64,000 nucleotides of DNA from Microvirga sp. KLBC 81 (GTDB taxonomy: Bacteria > Pseudomonadota > Alphaproteobacteria > Rhizobiales > Beijerinckiaceae): positions 1 through 64,000 of the forward strand of contig NZ_QDAH01000030.1 in assembly GCF_003075415.1 (NCBI RefSeq), written 5' to 3'. Positions 7,906 through 16,588 of the stretch are shown here, piece by piece. Made by a program: the position numbers and the translations under genes. Below the pieces are notes generated by a model that was not told where the DNA came from, searched no databases, and worked only from the letters and a program-made list of their open reading frames with translations. Numbering within the stretch: position 1 is the stretch's first letter; each line of letters opens with the position of its first letter.

Positions 7906-8970
7906 TCACTCGCGGCCAGGCAGTATCCCGGCTCTGCGGTAATCCTCGAATTGCTTCTGGAACATCTGTGCGGAATCCACCGACCCCGCGAAGCCGGTCT
8001 GACGAAGACGCGTCAGGCTGGAAAGAAGATCCCAGTCCTGCCGGAACACGAAATCGCCGAAGGCCCACAACGCCACCGATCCCAGCGGACGCCGCTGAAG
8101 TCCGCACCGTGCGACGATCCGGTCCCAGACAGGGCCTTTATCCTGCATCCAGGATGCAAGGCGGATATCCCGTGGCTCGCCGCATTTGACACTGAGCATA
8201 TCGGCAAGACGCGGCCACATGTAGCGCCAACGGAAGGCGTCACCATTCGTGATGTTGAAGGCGCGGTTGGTCCCTTCCGGCCGGGTCGACAGCCAGAGGA
8301 TCGCCTCCGCCAGATGATTGCCGTCCGTTACCTCCGTCAGCGTGTCATAGCCCAATGCGGTTCCGGGAAAGTCGAAAGGAACCGACAGCTCACGGCAGAT
8401 GGCGGCATAGGCGGCAATGATGGTCGTGAGGTTACGTGCTCGCGACGGCGCGAAATCGCACACGACGTTCGGCCGGCAAGCCGACCAGGTCCACCGCTTG
8501 CCGCCTTGCAGCGCGGTAAGCGCGTCCTCTTGGTCGTAATAGAAATTGGGCGGCATGTGCCTGGGGTCGTCCTCCTGCGTTGGAGTACGATGGGGACCAA
8601 GGTGCACGCCGTACCATTTCGTACCCTCGACGAGGTGGACATGAGTCAGTTCGGACGAATGCGCCTCGGCCGCCTCGACGACGTTCGCGAGCATCCTGAC
8701 ATTGGGCTCGACATCCTCGATCCCGCCCTCCCCATGCGGCGCGCGGGCAGCATAGAAGACGTGAGTGATCGGCCCCGCCTGGGAGATCGCTCGTCGGACC
8801 GATCCCCCGTCGAGGAGATCAGCGGCAAGGTGAACGAAGCCGGATTCCTGCAGTGGCGCCGAGCGCGATACTCCGTAGATTGCCCAATCGCCCTGTCGCG
8901 CCATGGCCGCCACCAGGGAAGTGCCGATGGCACCGGTAGGCCCGACGACGAGAGCGCTCCTACGGACCAT
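7906..8970 (-). CDS. PRISE-type SDR (progesterone 5-beta-reductase/iridoid synthase-like)
   Basis: 354-aa extended SDR. The N-terminal nucleotide motif is ALVVGPTGAIGTSLV (about residues 6-20). Instead of the normal YxxxK, it has the arrangement of the PRISE enone reductases: Lys in LVEGTKWYGVHLGP (about 114-127) and Tyr in PPNFYYDQEDAL (about 145-156). TNGDAFRWRYMWPRLADM is another family feature. Known members reduce 1,4-enones (progesterone, 8-oxogeranial) with NADPH. The gene starts 3 nt after the TIM-barrel stop codon with AAGGAG upstream, so it is in the same operon. The substrate here is not known. Confidence 0.8.
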   Translation of the reverse strand: MVRRSALVVGPTGAIGTSLVAAMARQGDWAIYGVSRSAPLQESGFVHLAADLLDGGSVRRAISQAGPITHVFYAARAPHGEGGIEDVEPNVRMLANVVEAAEAHSSELTHVHLVEGTKWYGVHLGPHRTPTQEDDPRHMPPNFYYDQEDALTALQGGKRWTWSACRPNVVCDFAPSRARNLTTIIAAYAAICRELSVPFDFPGTALGYDTLTEVTDGNHLAEAILWLSTRPEGTNRAFNITNGDAFRWRYMWPRLADMLSVKCGEPRDIRLASWMQDKGPVWDRIVARCGLQRRPLGSVALWAFGDFVFRQDWDLLSSLTRLRQTGFAGSVDSAQMFQKQFEDYRRAGILPGRE

Positions 8971-8973
8971 GGA

Positions 8974-9810
8974 TCAGCTCCTTGCCTTGTATCCGAGAGC
9001 GGCGAGTTTTCTCGCGCTGTCGATCGTATCCACGTCGGGATTTCGCGAGATGACTTCGAGAACCGGCAGCTCGGAATAGCCGACTTCCTCCAGCACCGGA
9101 GGAACGGCAGCGAAGGGAACATCACCGAGGCCCACCGCATCGTGCCGATAGACCGACTTCCCGGTATCGGAAAAATGCACGAGGCCGAGTCGCTTCTGCA
9201 CCGTCCTCAGGCCCTGGCAGGGGTCCTCGCCGATGAAGTGGCCGTTGGCGACGTCATAGATGATGCCGATATCGTCGTTTCCGTATTCGTCGAGGGTCCG
9301 CATGAGCGACTGCGCGTCGGGAAGGAAGGCGAAAGGCATGTTCTCGACGAGGAGGCGCACCCCGTTCTTCTTCGCGATGGGATAGAGATGATCGAGCGCC
9401 TTGAAGAAATGCCCGACGAGGAATTCGCGGCTGGGCGCGAAGAGCGGATTGGCCTTTCCGGGGCCGATGACGATGGCGGGAGCACCCAGCTCGCCTGCGA
9501 GCGTAACGAATCGAGAGAGGAGGCCCAGCGAATATTCGCGCATCTGCGGCGAAGCGCCGACGATATTAAGATCGATGTTGGGCATGTTGAGCGAAACGAT
9601 CCGCGTGCCGCTCTCCTCGTAGGCTCGAACGATGTCGCGCTTCGTCGACGCATCAGCCTCGGAGGGCCAGAGATGGCCGGGATACATCATGAGCTCGAAG
9701 CCGGGATAACCCTGCTGGGCGAGATGCCGGATGCATTCGGCGGCAGACATATCGAACGTATAGGAATAGGTGTTGACGGCGAAGATCTTGGCGGGGTCGG
9801 TCATGGACAA
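8974..9810 (-). CDS. sugar phosphate isomerase/epimerase-like TIM barrel, copy 2
   Basis: 278 aa, close paralogue of the gene at 3957-4793: shared TYSYTFDMSAAECIRHLAQQG, FELMMYPGHLWP, LNMPNIDLNIVGASPQMREY and VIGPGKANPLF. Putative metal ligands are Glu in LLVENMPFAFLPDA, Asp in IYDVANGHFIGEDP, His in LVHFSDTGKSVYRHD and Glu in PVLEVIS. Same possible reactions as copy 1 (isomerase, epimerase or dehydratase on a polyhydroxy substrate). Two Met codons at the start; no strong ribosome site. Next to the PRISE reductase and an extended SDR in one transcription direction. Confidence 0.87.
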   Translation of the reverse strand: MSMTDPAKIFAVNTYSYTFDMSAAECIRHLAQQGYPGFELMMYPGHLWPSEADASTKRDIVRAYEESGTRIVSLNMPNIDLNIVGASPQMREYSLGLLSRFVTLAGELGAPAIVIGPGKANPLFAPSREFLVGHFFKALDHLYPIAKKNGVRLLVENMPFAFLPDAQSLMRTLDEYGNDDIGIIYDVANGHFIGEDPCQGLRTVQKRLGLVHFSDTGKSVYRHDAVGLGDVPFAAVPPVLEEVGYSELPVLEVISRNPDVDTIDSARKLAALGYKARS

Positions 9811-9861
9811 GCGATCCGATCGGTTGAGGTGCGGAAACGAAAGAGCGAATTTCGCTGCTGC

Positions 9862-10716
9862 CTAGCGGATGCCGAAATCGCGCCATGTATATTGCGGCTC
9901 GTATCCGAGTTTCTCCCGGGCATGGGTGATGTCGAACACACCGGCTCTGGGGTTTCCGGAATAAACGTCGCGACGAATTTCCGGTATCTTGCCGAGGCGT
10001 TCCTCGTACATCTCCAGCGTCGGCCGCTCGTTCAACCCATCTGCGGCTCCGATGAAGAAGCAATCGTAGCTGCCGTCGGGATGCTCCAGAGCCAGCTGAA
10101 TTCCCTGGGCCACGTCCTGGGGCGCGACATAGCCCCAGAGATGATAGTTGTGCACATCCGAGCCGCGCTCCCGCAGTTCCGGATACTCCGGCTCGAACAC
10201 GATGTGACCGGGACGAATGACGAGAACCTCCAACTTGCCACGCGCGGAGAAGCACTTGGAGATGGATTCCGTCACCTCCTTCGAGAGCGAATAGACCTCG
10301 CTTGGCCGGATAGGATGCTTCTCGTCGACAGGCAGGTACTGAGGCGCCCAGTTTTCAGGGTTGTAGTGCAGGCCCGTCGCGGAATCGCTCGAGGCGACGA
10401 TGGCTCGCTTCACGCCGGCATCCTCTGCCGCCTGCAGCACGGCCCATGTGCCCTGCGTGTTGACGCGAAAACAGGTCTCGGGGCTGCTCGTCCTCGGGTT
10501 CGGAACGGCTGCGAGATGGATCACCGCGTCCACGCCTTGGAACGCCTTGGTTAATCCTGCAAGGTCGGTGATGTCCACGTTTTGATAAGCGACCCCCGAC
10601 ACGTCCGACGGCTTCACGTCGATAACGGTGATCTCGTACTTGTCCTTCAGACGATCCACCACGAAACGGCCCAGACGTCCGCTCCCCCCCGTCACGACAA
10701 CCTTCTTGTAGCTCAT
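9862..10716 (-). CDS. NAD-dependent epimerase/dehydratase family protein (extended SDR) A
   Basis: 284 aa. VVVTGGSGRLGRFVVDRL at about residues 6-23 binds the dinucleotide, with Asp in TVIDVKPSD indicating NAD. HLAAVPNP is at about 68-75, Ser in VASSDSATG and the catalytic pair in VYSLSKEV (about 141-148). The C-terminal half has VIRPGHIVFEP and FDITHAREKLGYEPQYTWRDFG, as in UDP-glucose-4-epimerase-like and uronate-dehydrogenase-like proteins. It oxidises or epimerises a sugar-like substrate. The ATG follows GGGAGGAC. It is the closest relative in the window of the gene at 14571-15482. Confidence 0.85.
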   Translation of the reverse strand: MSYKKVVVTGGSGRLGRFVVDRLKDKYEITVIDVKPSDVSGVAYQNVDITDLAGLTKAFQGVDAVIHLAAVPNPRTSSPETCFRVNTQGTWAVLQAAEDAGVKRAIVASSDSATGLHYNPENWAPQYLPVDEKHPIRPSEVYSLSKEVTESISKCFSARGKLEVLVIRPGHIVFEPEYPELRERGSDVHNYHLWGYVAPQDVAQGIQLALEHPDGSYDCFFIGAADGLNERPTLEMYEERLGKIPEIRRDVYSGNPRAGVFDITHAREKLGYEPQYTWRDFGIR

Positions 10717-10751
10717 TTTATGCGTCCTCCCGATTTTCGCGCGTTGCGTTT

Positions 10752-11774
10752 TTATTGCATGAGGTCAATCCAGCGGCGCTCGGCATGCGAGCGATAGATC
10801 GCTTCTTCAATGCATAGGGCTTTCAGGTATTCGGATGCTACGTTCTCAACCGGCGTCCCTTCCCGAAGATGGCGCACCACGTGCGCCTGCAGGGCATGCA
10901 CGGAGTCGCCCGCATATCCCTTGTTCTCCCAGGAATAGGTATGCTCCATCGCAGCGCCGCCGCGCCTGCGGAGCCAGATTCTGCCGAAACCGTCAATGCG
11001 CAGACTTCCGTCCGACCCTTCAATCAGCATCTCTCCCATAGTGAGACGCGGGTTCTCGGCCTCGAAGTCGATAAGCCGGTTGCCGTCGAAAACGCCGGCC
11101 GCGCCCGAAGCGAAGTTGAACGTCACATAGCCGGCATCCTCGCCGGCGATCGCCGGGTTGAGACGGCGCAGATGCGCGAAAACCCCGGTAACCTCGCCCA
11201 TCAGATAGCGGAACACATCGATTGTATGGATCCCGGTCTCGTGGATGAGAAAGCGCGGCATCTTCTGGAAGTAAGGCTGCCGGTCCAGATAGGCGGAGGG
11301 TCCCTGTCCGTCGCCGGGACGCATTCTGAAGAGCACGTTGTAAGCCTCACCGATCGCGCCGTCGCGCAGCAGGCGACCGGCCTCGCGGTTCCAAGGACGG
11401 AAGCGCCAGTTCTCATGTGCAACGATGAGGGTGCCCGTGCGCCCGGCGGTCTCCACCAGGGCTTGTGCCTCTTCGAAGGTTGGCGCCAGCGGCTTCTGGC
11501 AGATGATGGGAATGTTGCGCGCGGCTGCGAGCCTGACGAGGGCCGCGTGGCTTTCAGGGGTCGTGATGATGTCGACCAGATCCGGCTCGGTGGCGTCGAG
11601 CATCTCCTCGGGATTGGTAAAGACCGCTTTTGCTCCATAGCGACGGGCGAATTCCTCCGCGCGGGCCGTGTTGGAATGGACGCAGATGCCAACCAGTTCG
11701 ACACCGGGGATTCGGCTCCAGCTGTCGTAATGATAGGTGCTGAAGAACCCCGTCCCGAAAGCAGCGACACGCAT
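10752..11774 (-). CDS. Gfo/Idh/MocA family oxidoreductase
   Basis: 340 aa. Rossmann motif VAAFGTGFFSTYHYDSWSRI at about residues 3-22, then EPDLVDIITTPESHAALV and the conserved Lys in IICQKPLAPTFEEAQ (about 93-107), which in this family is catalytic with a following His region (MPRFLIHETGIHTIDVFRYL, about 175-194). Members oxidise cyclitols and sugars (for example IolG) or reduce imines and enediols. The start at 11774 has GGAGG at a normal distance; an upstream ATG at 11795 lacks one. The region just upstream (11811-11840) carries the shared island palindrome, so this gene may head the downstream part of the cluster. Confidence 0.9.
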   Translation of the reverse strand: MRVAAFGTGFFSTYHYDSWSRIPGVELVGICVHSNTARAEEFARRYGAKAVFTNPEEMLDATEPDLVDIITTPESHAALVRLAAARNIPIICQKPLAPTFEEAQALVETAGRTGTLIVAHENWRFRPWNREAGRLLRDGAIGEAYNVLFRMRPGDGQGPSAYLDRQPYFQKMPRFLIHETGIHTIDVFRYLMGEVTGVFAHLRRLNPAIAGEDAGYVTFNFASGAAGVFDGNRLIDFEAENPRLTMGEMLIEGSDGSLRIDGFGRIWLRRRGGAAMEHTYSWENKGYAGDSVHALQAHVVRHLREGTPVENVASEYLKALCIEEAIYRSHAERRWIDLMQ

Positions 11775-11810
11775 CTCGACCTCCGTCCCTATCATGGGGC
11801 CAATAGATAT

Positions 11811-11840
11811 CTCATAATAACAAATGTCAATTTACAATGT
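11811..11840. promoter_or_regulatory. candidate operator, site B of shared island motif
   Basis: On the minus strand the sequence contains ATTGTAAATTGACATT, which matches 14 of 16 positions of the perfect palindrome AATGTCAATTGACATT found at 22116-22131. Next to it is CTCATAA (11811-11817), also present beside the palindrome at 22092. It lies about 40 nt upstream of the Gfo/Idh/MocA start. The binding protein is unknown; the IclR regulator of the island is the obvious candidate. Confidence 0.5.
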
Positions 11841-12512
11841 TGAATTTTGCGCGAGGAAAGCGAGTGCATAGATTCCGCTTTGCGCGTCTTTCGAGATGTC
11901 CTCGGGCAAGGCGGAGAGTAGCGCGTTCAAAGCCTCGTCGGCGGCCCCGCGGTCGGTTGCATGCACGATGATGACGGAGCCGACATAGCGATCCTCGCCT
12001 CCGCGCAACTGCTTTTCCCTCGTCGCGATCGTCGAGCGCTCGTGGTCGGCCTCCCAGAGCTCGAGACCGACAATGCGGTCCTTGTTTCTGAGAATGTCCG
12101 ACACCGTCGCCCAATTCCGATCGGTAAGGGCAGTCTCATTCCCCTTGGCACCAATGCGCAGGGTTACGGCATATCCGCCCTCGGCTTGGCCCACGCGGCT
12201 CTTCCGCACGCAGACAGTGCGTGAATTGTTGAGGAAGCGTGGTTGAGATTGCAGGGTCCAGGGTGTCGGGTCGTTGAGACGCGCGAGATATGCCTCCGAG
12301 GAGAGGACGCCGACATTCCGCGTTTCGTAGCGAATGAAGAGGGCGGGACTGCCCTGGACGGCATGATAGCGCCGGACGCTGATGAAGCCGGGAACAGCCA
12401 GCCGCTCGAAATGGTGCTCGGCATTATACCAGGCGAGAACCTTCGAGGTGTAATCAGGGATGACATCGTGCCAGATCGCCAATATCCCGCGCTGCTCAGC
12501 TGCCATCATCAC
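11832..12512 (-). CDS. hypothetical protein, DUF4286-like dimeric alpha-beta barrel
   Basis: 226 aa. The N-terminal half (ILAIWHDVIPDYTSKVLAWY, then AEHHFERLAVPGFISVRRY at about residues 30-48) resembles DUF4286 and EthD-like ferredoxin-fold proteins, whose pattern is W..EWYxxEHxxERLxxPGFxxxRRY. The C-terminal half appears to be a second, weaker copy of the same fold (VGLELWEADHERSTI, YVGSVIIVHA). Function is unknown; such proteins occur in degradation clusters for aromatic and cyclic compounds. The first codon may be GTG at 12512 or one of the ATG codons just after. The stop overlaps the site B region. No enzyme activity can be assigned. Confidence 0.7.
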   Translation of the reverse strand: MMMAAEQRGILAIWHDVIPDYTSKVLAWYNAEHHFERLAVPGFISVRRYHAVQGSPALFIRYETRNVGVLSSEAYLARLNDPTPWTLQSQPRFLNNSRTVCVRKSRVGQAEGGYAVTLRIGAKGNETALTDRNWATVSDILRNKDRIVGLELWEADHERSTIATREKQLRGGEDRYVGSVIIVHATDRGAADEALNALLSALPEDISKDAQSGIYALAFLAQNSTL

Positions 12513-12695
12513 ACCCCATTTTTACAACGATGTGAGTTAAACGCTCAAATTGAGAAAAGGCAACTGTCTATTGGCGTGTGGCGGCGGGATCCGCGTATTT
12601 TCAAACCGCAGGAGCAAAGGCGGCCCGCGACACCGTTCTTACAGCAGGATGAAAGATGTGCAGCGACCTCTCCAGCGCTGCACATCCTGTTGGGA

Positions 12696-13520
12696 TCAGG
12701 CCGACCGCCGATAACCCAGCTCCTCCGACAGCTCGGCAGCCGTTGTCCGGACACGTTGCGTAATCAAGTCCATTCTCTGGAGGTTCATGCGCCAGATCGG
12801 GCCCGACACGCCGACAGCCCCGACAGCCTGCCCGGTGAAATCGTAGATGGGCGCAGCGACACAGCGTACTTCGTCGTTGAACTCCGCATCATCGAACCCG
12901 ACCCCGGACTGCCGCACGCGCTCGATTTCGGCGCGAAGCTGTGTAGGATCCGTAATTGTTTTTGGCGTCCAAGCCTGCAATTCCGCGGTCGCCAGATAGG
13001 ACTCGAACTGAGCCTCCGGCATAGCGGCCAAGAGCACCTTCCCAAGCCCTGTGCAATGGGCCGGGCGAAGTCCGCCTGCGCGCTCGACGAGCTGGAAGGC
13101 CCCGGTCCCCGCGACGCGAGCTGCAATGACCACATCATTGCCGGAGCGCAGCGCCAGGTGACTGCTCTCGCCGCTCTCCCGCGCCAATTCTTCGAGGAAG
13201 GGCGTTGCCGTCGCAATCAGATCGACCTCGCTCGAGGAGCTGGCCGCCAGGCTGAAAATGGTGCGCCCCAGGTGGTAGCGCTTGGTCGCTTTGGCCTGCC
13301 TGACCACACCGAGTTCGACCATTGTGCGAACAAGATGGAAGGTGGTGCTGGTGTGCAGCCCCACGCATTTGGACAGCTCGGCAAGGCTGATCCCTTCCTG
13401 GTGCTGGGCAATATGGCCCAGAATGGCGAAGGCGCGCTCGATCGACTGGACTCCGCTCCGCTCCTTGCTCGTATCATTATCAAGTTTCACGGCCTCTTGA
13501 ACGGACGAGGTCTGTGCCAT
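12696..13520 (-). CDS. IclR-family transcriptional regulator
   Basis: 274 aa. N-terminal winged helix-turn-helix at about residues 23-85: GVQSIERAFAILGHI, ISLAELSKCVGLHTSTTFHL (recognition helix) and LVRTMVELGVV. The C-terminal IclR effector domain follows, with VVIAARVAGTG, RPAHCTGLGKVLLAAM (about 150-165) and GVGFDDAEFNDEVRCVAAPI (about 205-224). Effector-domain ligands in this family are usually organic or aromatic acids (PcaR, PobR, KdgR types). The ATG has GGAG 8 nt upstream. Located in the middle of the catabolic genes, it is the only regulator of the island and probably controls it through the shared palindrome. Confidence 0.93.
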   Translation of the reverse strand: MAQTSSVQEAVKLDNDTSKERSGVQSIERAFAILGHIAQHQEGISLAELSKCVGLHTSTTFHLVRTMVELGVVRQAKATKRYHLGRTIFSLAASSSSEVDLIATATPFLEELARESGESSHLALRSGNDVVIAARVAGTGAFQLVERAGGLRPAHCTGLGKVLLAAMPEAQFESYLATAELQAWTPKTITDPTQLRAEIERVRQSGVGFDDAEFNDEVRCVAAPIYDFTGQAVGAVGVSGPIWRMNLQRMDLITQRVRTTAAELSEELGYRRSA

Positions 13521-13539
13521 GTTGTGAACTCCAATTCGA

Positions 13540-13725
13540 TCACTGGAAAAGCTTCAGCAGGTGCTTTGGCTTGCGGCCCCGGCAGAACGGAGGCTTTTCA
13601 CCGTTATAAGGGGCCTTCAGGCGGAACTCCATATGCCATATTGCGGAATAGTGGGAGCCTCCTTCCAAAACAATGTGACCGATCGCCTTGCCCTGCCTCT
13701 CGTCCGGAAAGCCAAGTCCTTTCAT
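13540..13725 (-). CDS. small hypothetical protein, 61 aa
   Basis: Starts 3 nt after the stop codon of the SDR at 13729-14529, with a weak GGATGGA ribosome site partly inside that gene, so it is probably translated by coupling. The protein has GHIVLEGGSHYSAIWHMEF in the middle and a basic end FCRGRKPKHLLKLFQ. I do not recognise a family. The regular composition and tight spacing argue that it is real; the short length leaves doubt. Confidence 0.5.
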   Translation of the reverse strand: MKGLGFPDERQGKAIGHIVLEGGSHYSAIWHMEFRLKAPYNGEKPPFCRGRKPKHLLKLFQ

Positions 13726-13728
13726 CGT

Positions 13729-14529
13729 TTATTTCCATCCCATCATTTCCACCCCGCCGCAGACGCTGATGGCCTGGCCGGAAATCGCCATGCCGAACGG
13801 GGAGCAAAGATACAGGGCCATGTTGGCGATATCCTCGCGCTCCACCTTCGCCCCGAGGGCGACGGGATCCAGCACCCTCCGCTCCATGTCCTCGGGCGAC
13901 ATCCCCAAGGCTGCGGCGCGCCGCTCCACGAGGCCTGAGAACCGCGTCGTGTTGACGTGGCCGGGCAAAATCGCATTGACGCGGATCCCGTCGCGCCCGA
14001 CCTCCATGGCGAGACTCTTGGTGAAGCCGATCACCCCCCATTTCGCGGCGGCATAGGGTGTACGGTTCGGATAGGACAGGCGCCCGGCCACGGAAGCAAG
14101 GTTGACCACGTGCCCCAAGCCTTCCCTGCGCATCAGCGGCACGGCCCGCTTGGCGCAGTGAAACATGCTCTCGACATCGATGGCGAGAGTTTCCCGCAGC
14201 GCCTCGGCGCTGACATCGGTGACACCACCCGTCGGCCCCGCAATGCCGGCATTGTTCACGAGGATGTCGAGACCGCCGAGCCGGCGCTCCACCTCATCGA
14301 ACATGGCGTTGACGGCTGCGGGATCGGAGACATCCGTGCGGCTCGTCGAGATCTCCGGAATGTCCGTCTTGATTTCATCAATCGCCTCCGGCGCCACATC
14401 GCAGACATGGACGCGCGCTCCGGCGGCCAGAAATCCCTCGGCGATGACGCGGCCGATGCCTGCGGCGCCGGCAGTTACGACAACACGCTTGCCGGAAAGG
14501 TTGACCGGGAGGAAACGCTGCTCAGTCAT
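13729..14529 (-). CDS. SDR family oxidoreductase (FabG-like)
   Basis: 266-aa classical SDR. VVVTAGAAGIGRVIAEGF at about residues 16-33 (Ala in place of the usual Gly after the Thr), Asp in VHVCDVAPEA favouring NAD, VNNAGIAGP at about 90-98, Ser in NLASVAGRLSYP and YAAAKWGV with Tyr and Lys (about 159-163). The ILPGHVNTTRF and CSPFGMAISGQAISVCGGVEM ends are typical. It would interconvert a secondary alcohol and a ketone. The ATG follows AAGGAG. It overlaps closely with the small gene downstream and follows an extended SDR, all in one direction. Confidence 0.88.
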   Translation of the reverse strand: MTEQRFLPVNLSGKRVVVTAGAAGIGRVIAEGFLAAGARVHVCDVAPEAIDEIKTDIPEISTSRTDVSDPAAVNAMFDEVERRLGGLDILVNNAGIAGPTGGVTDVSAEALRETLAIDVESMFHCAKRAVPLMRREGLGHVVNLASVAGRLSYPNRTPYAAAKWGVIGFTKSLAMEVGRDGIRVNAILPGHVNTTRFSGLVERRAAALGMSPEDMERRVLDPVALGAKVEREDIANMALYLCSPFGMAISGQAISVCGGVEMMGWK

Positions 14530-14570
14530 CGTTATCTTGCTCCTTTTGCTGGTCCGAGTGGAAAGACCGC

Positions 14571-15482
14571 TCAGACAGCCTCCTTCAGCAGGGCCACGGC
14601 GCGGGCATCGTATTGCGCATCGAATCCGAGCACCTCGCGGCTCCGCGTCAGATCGTAGAGAGGCGCAAAGGGATTCTGCTCGTAGATTTCAGGACGGCGG
14701 ACTTCCGGCAGCCAGCCGAGCACCCGCGCGAGCCGCTCAAGCGTGGGTTCGGGCGAAAGCGTCACATTGGCGGAGACAAAGAAGCGGTCGAAGCCAGTAT
14801 ATTTCATCTCGAGCGCGAGGCGGAATGCGCGGGCTGCGTCACGCGGGTCCACGTGATGCCAGCAAGGGCCGCCACCTGCGGAGGATGGGCCGCCTGCCGG
14901 GGTGCCCTTGTACGTCTCGGGCGACATGGATCGCGCGCGGATCTCGCCGTACATTTCCGGATACGCTACGAAGACGGGGCGCAGAACGATCACTTCCATC
15001 TTGCCCCGCAAGGCGAAGCTGCGGCCCAAGTCCTCGCCGAGCAGCTTGCTGAGGCCGTATGGATCGGTCGCGTTCAGAGGATGATCCAGATCGACCGGCA
15101 GGTATTCCGGAGGGCGCATCGCCCCCTCGCGCACCGTGAAGCCGACCACGGAATCGCTCGAGCAGATCACCACCCGCTCGACACCTGCCTCCTCTGCGGC
15201 GGTAAGGAGCAGATAGAGACCGACGACGTTCACCTTCATGGTCGTCTCGCCGGTGCCCGACCAGATGTTCGGGATAGCGGCGATCTGGATGATCGCATCC
15301 TGTCCCTTCACGGCCTCCGCCACGGCGGAGGGATCGGTGAGGTTGCCGACGCGCCAGTCGATAGGCGCGCTTCCCTGCTTCAGATCGAAACCGGTGACCC
15401 GACAGCGCCCTGATAATTCCCGCACGATCGCCTGACCGAGAAGCCCGCCTGCGCCGGTGACCAAGACATTTTCGTATTTCAT
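14571..15482 (-). CDS. NAD-dependent epimerase/dehydratase family protein (extended SDR) B
   Basis: 303 aa. VLVTGAGGLLGQAIVREL at about residues 6-23, Asp in VTGFDLKQG, QIAAIPNIWSG at about 71-81, Ser in ICSSDSVVGF and the catalytic pair in DPYGLSKLLGEDL (about 142-154). The C-terminal part (VLRPVFVAYPEMYGEIRAR, YDLTRSREVLGFDAQY) parallels gene A at 9862-10716, including the ITHAREKLGYEPQY-type ending. It includes a glycine-rich insert GTPAGGPSSAGGGP at about 195-208. The ATG is preceded by GGAGG. The substrate is probably a sugar acid or cyclitol-like compound, by context only. Confidence 0.85.
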   Translation of the reverse strand: MKYENVLVTGAGGLLGQAIVRELSGRCRVTGFDLKQGSAPIDWRVGNLTDPSAVAEAVKGQDAIIQIAAIPNIWSGTGETTMKVNVVGLYLLLTAAEEAGVERVVICSSDSVVGFTVREGAMRPPEYLPVDLDHPLNATDPYGLSKLLGEDLGRSFALRGKMEVIVLRPVFVAYPEMYGEIRARSMSPETYKGTPAGGPSSAGGGPCWHHVDPRDAARAFRLALEMKYTGFDRFFVSANVTLSPEPTLERLARVLGWLPEVRRPEIYEQNPFAPLYDLTRSREVLGFDAQYDARAVALLKEAV

Positions 15483-15552
15483 GACGTTTCCTCCAGAGAG
15501 ACGACGCGCCCCTCTTTTCCCGTTTCAACAAGCCGTCGAAGAAGCTGTGTCG

Positions 15553-16524
15553 TCACCGTTGCAGGAGCTTCACATTGTCCTTCATCCAAGCGGCAAAAGC
15601 GGCAACGCCCTCGTTCAACGGAAGCGAGGGCGCAAAGCCTGTGTCGTCCTTCAGGCGCGTGCCTGCCAGCGCCCCGCGCATCCGGTTGTAGGTGGTCCAT
15701 GGCAGGGTCCCCGGTCCGACCTCGACAAGCGCATCGGGCACGGCGGCCCTGACGGCCTCGGCCACGTCATAGGTTGTCCAATTCCGGCCATGCCCGATAT
15801 GGTAGATATCGTGATTGAGGATCGGCGCTCTGTAGGCTGCGAGCAGCCCCGACGCCACGTCGTCCACATGCGTGAAGCTCGCTGCGAAATCGCCGCCGCC
15901 CGCTTCCCGGATCGGGATGCCCAGAACGGCCTCGCGCAGGAAGGCGACGATAGGTCCTCGCGGAAGATCGCGCTCGGCGGGAACCAGCGGCGGACCATAG
16001 ACGAAGGAGATCCGCACTGTCGCAGCCGAGAGCCCGTATTGCTTGCGGTACATTCCGACGAACAATTCGCCAGCAGCCTTTGTGGAGCCATAGAGCGTGG
16101 ACGGCGAGAGCGGATGATCCTCCATGAGAGGCTCGTCAAGAGGCATGTCCTTCTGAAAGACTGATCCTGTGCCCACATAGATGAAGCGCCGCCAGTTCCG
16201 ATGCCGTGCCAGCTCCAGCAGCGCGGCGGTTGCGGTCGCATTGGTCTGCACCGTCTCCCACGGGATGGCGTGCGCTACCCGGTCGTTCGGCACCGCCGCC
16301 GTATGAATGCAACCGTCGATGTCATGCGCGGAAGTCACGGCGGCGAGGGAGAACAGGTCGTCGAGAGCACAGCGGATCCATCGAACGCCGCCTCCGAGCT
16401 GATCGACGACTGTCTGCGAGACGGGCGAGCGGTGTTGAGCAACCACGTCCATCCCGGATTCCACCGCAAGCCTGACGACGGTCAGTCCCACATGCCCTGT
16501 CGCGCCAGTGACCAGGAGCGCCAT
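15553..16524 (-). CDS. NAD-dependent epimerase/dehydratase family protein (extended SDR) C
   Basis: 323 aa. LLVTGATGHVGLTVVRLAV at about residues 3-21, HTAAVPNDRVAH at about 73-84, a Thr/Ser region YVGTGSVFQ and the catalytic pair in STLYGSTKAAGEL (about 146-158). The rest (VRISFVYGPPLVP, FTHVDDVASGLLAAY, YHIGHGRNWTTYDVAEAV) is standard for the family. It ends MKDNVKLLQR. The ATG follows AAGGGGAG. It is more distant from A and B and closer in layout to gene D at 19290-20231. It lies directly downstream of the cupin gene in the left arm of the island. Confidence 0.85.
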   Translation of the reverse strand: MALLVTGATGHVGLTVVRLAVESGMDVVAQHRSPVSQTVVDQLGGGVRWIRCALDDLFSLAAVTSAHDIDGCIHTAAVPNDRVAHAIPWETVQTNATATAALLELARHRNWRRFIYVGTGSVFQKDMPLDEPLMEDHPLSPSTLYGSTKAAGELFVGMYRKQYGLSAATVRISFVYGPPLVPAERDLPRGPIVAFLREAVLGIPIREAGGGDFAASFTHVDDVASGLLAAYRAPILNHDIYHIGHGRNWTTYDVAEAVRAAVPDALVEVGPGTLPWTTYNRMRGALAGTRLKDDTGFAPSLPLNEGVAAFAAWMKDNVKLLQR

Positions 16525-16588
16525 CTCATCTCCCCTTTATGTCGAGAAAGGCAGGAGTCCTCTTTTCAGCCTCCTGCCGGATCGTCGG

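Noticed and set aside
6922..10554. Plus-strand open frame of 1210 codons opposite the ALDH, PRISE and TIM-barrel genes
   Set aside because: It is antisense to four genes with clear family motifs on the minus strand. The composition (many Arg, Gly, Asp, His) is typical of a GC-rich shadow frame.
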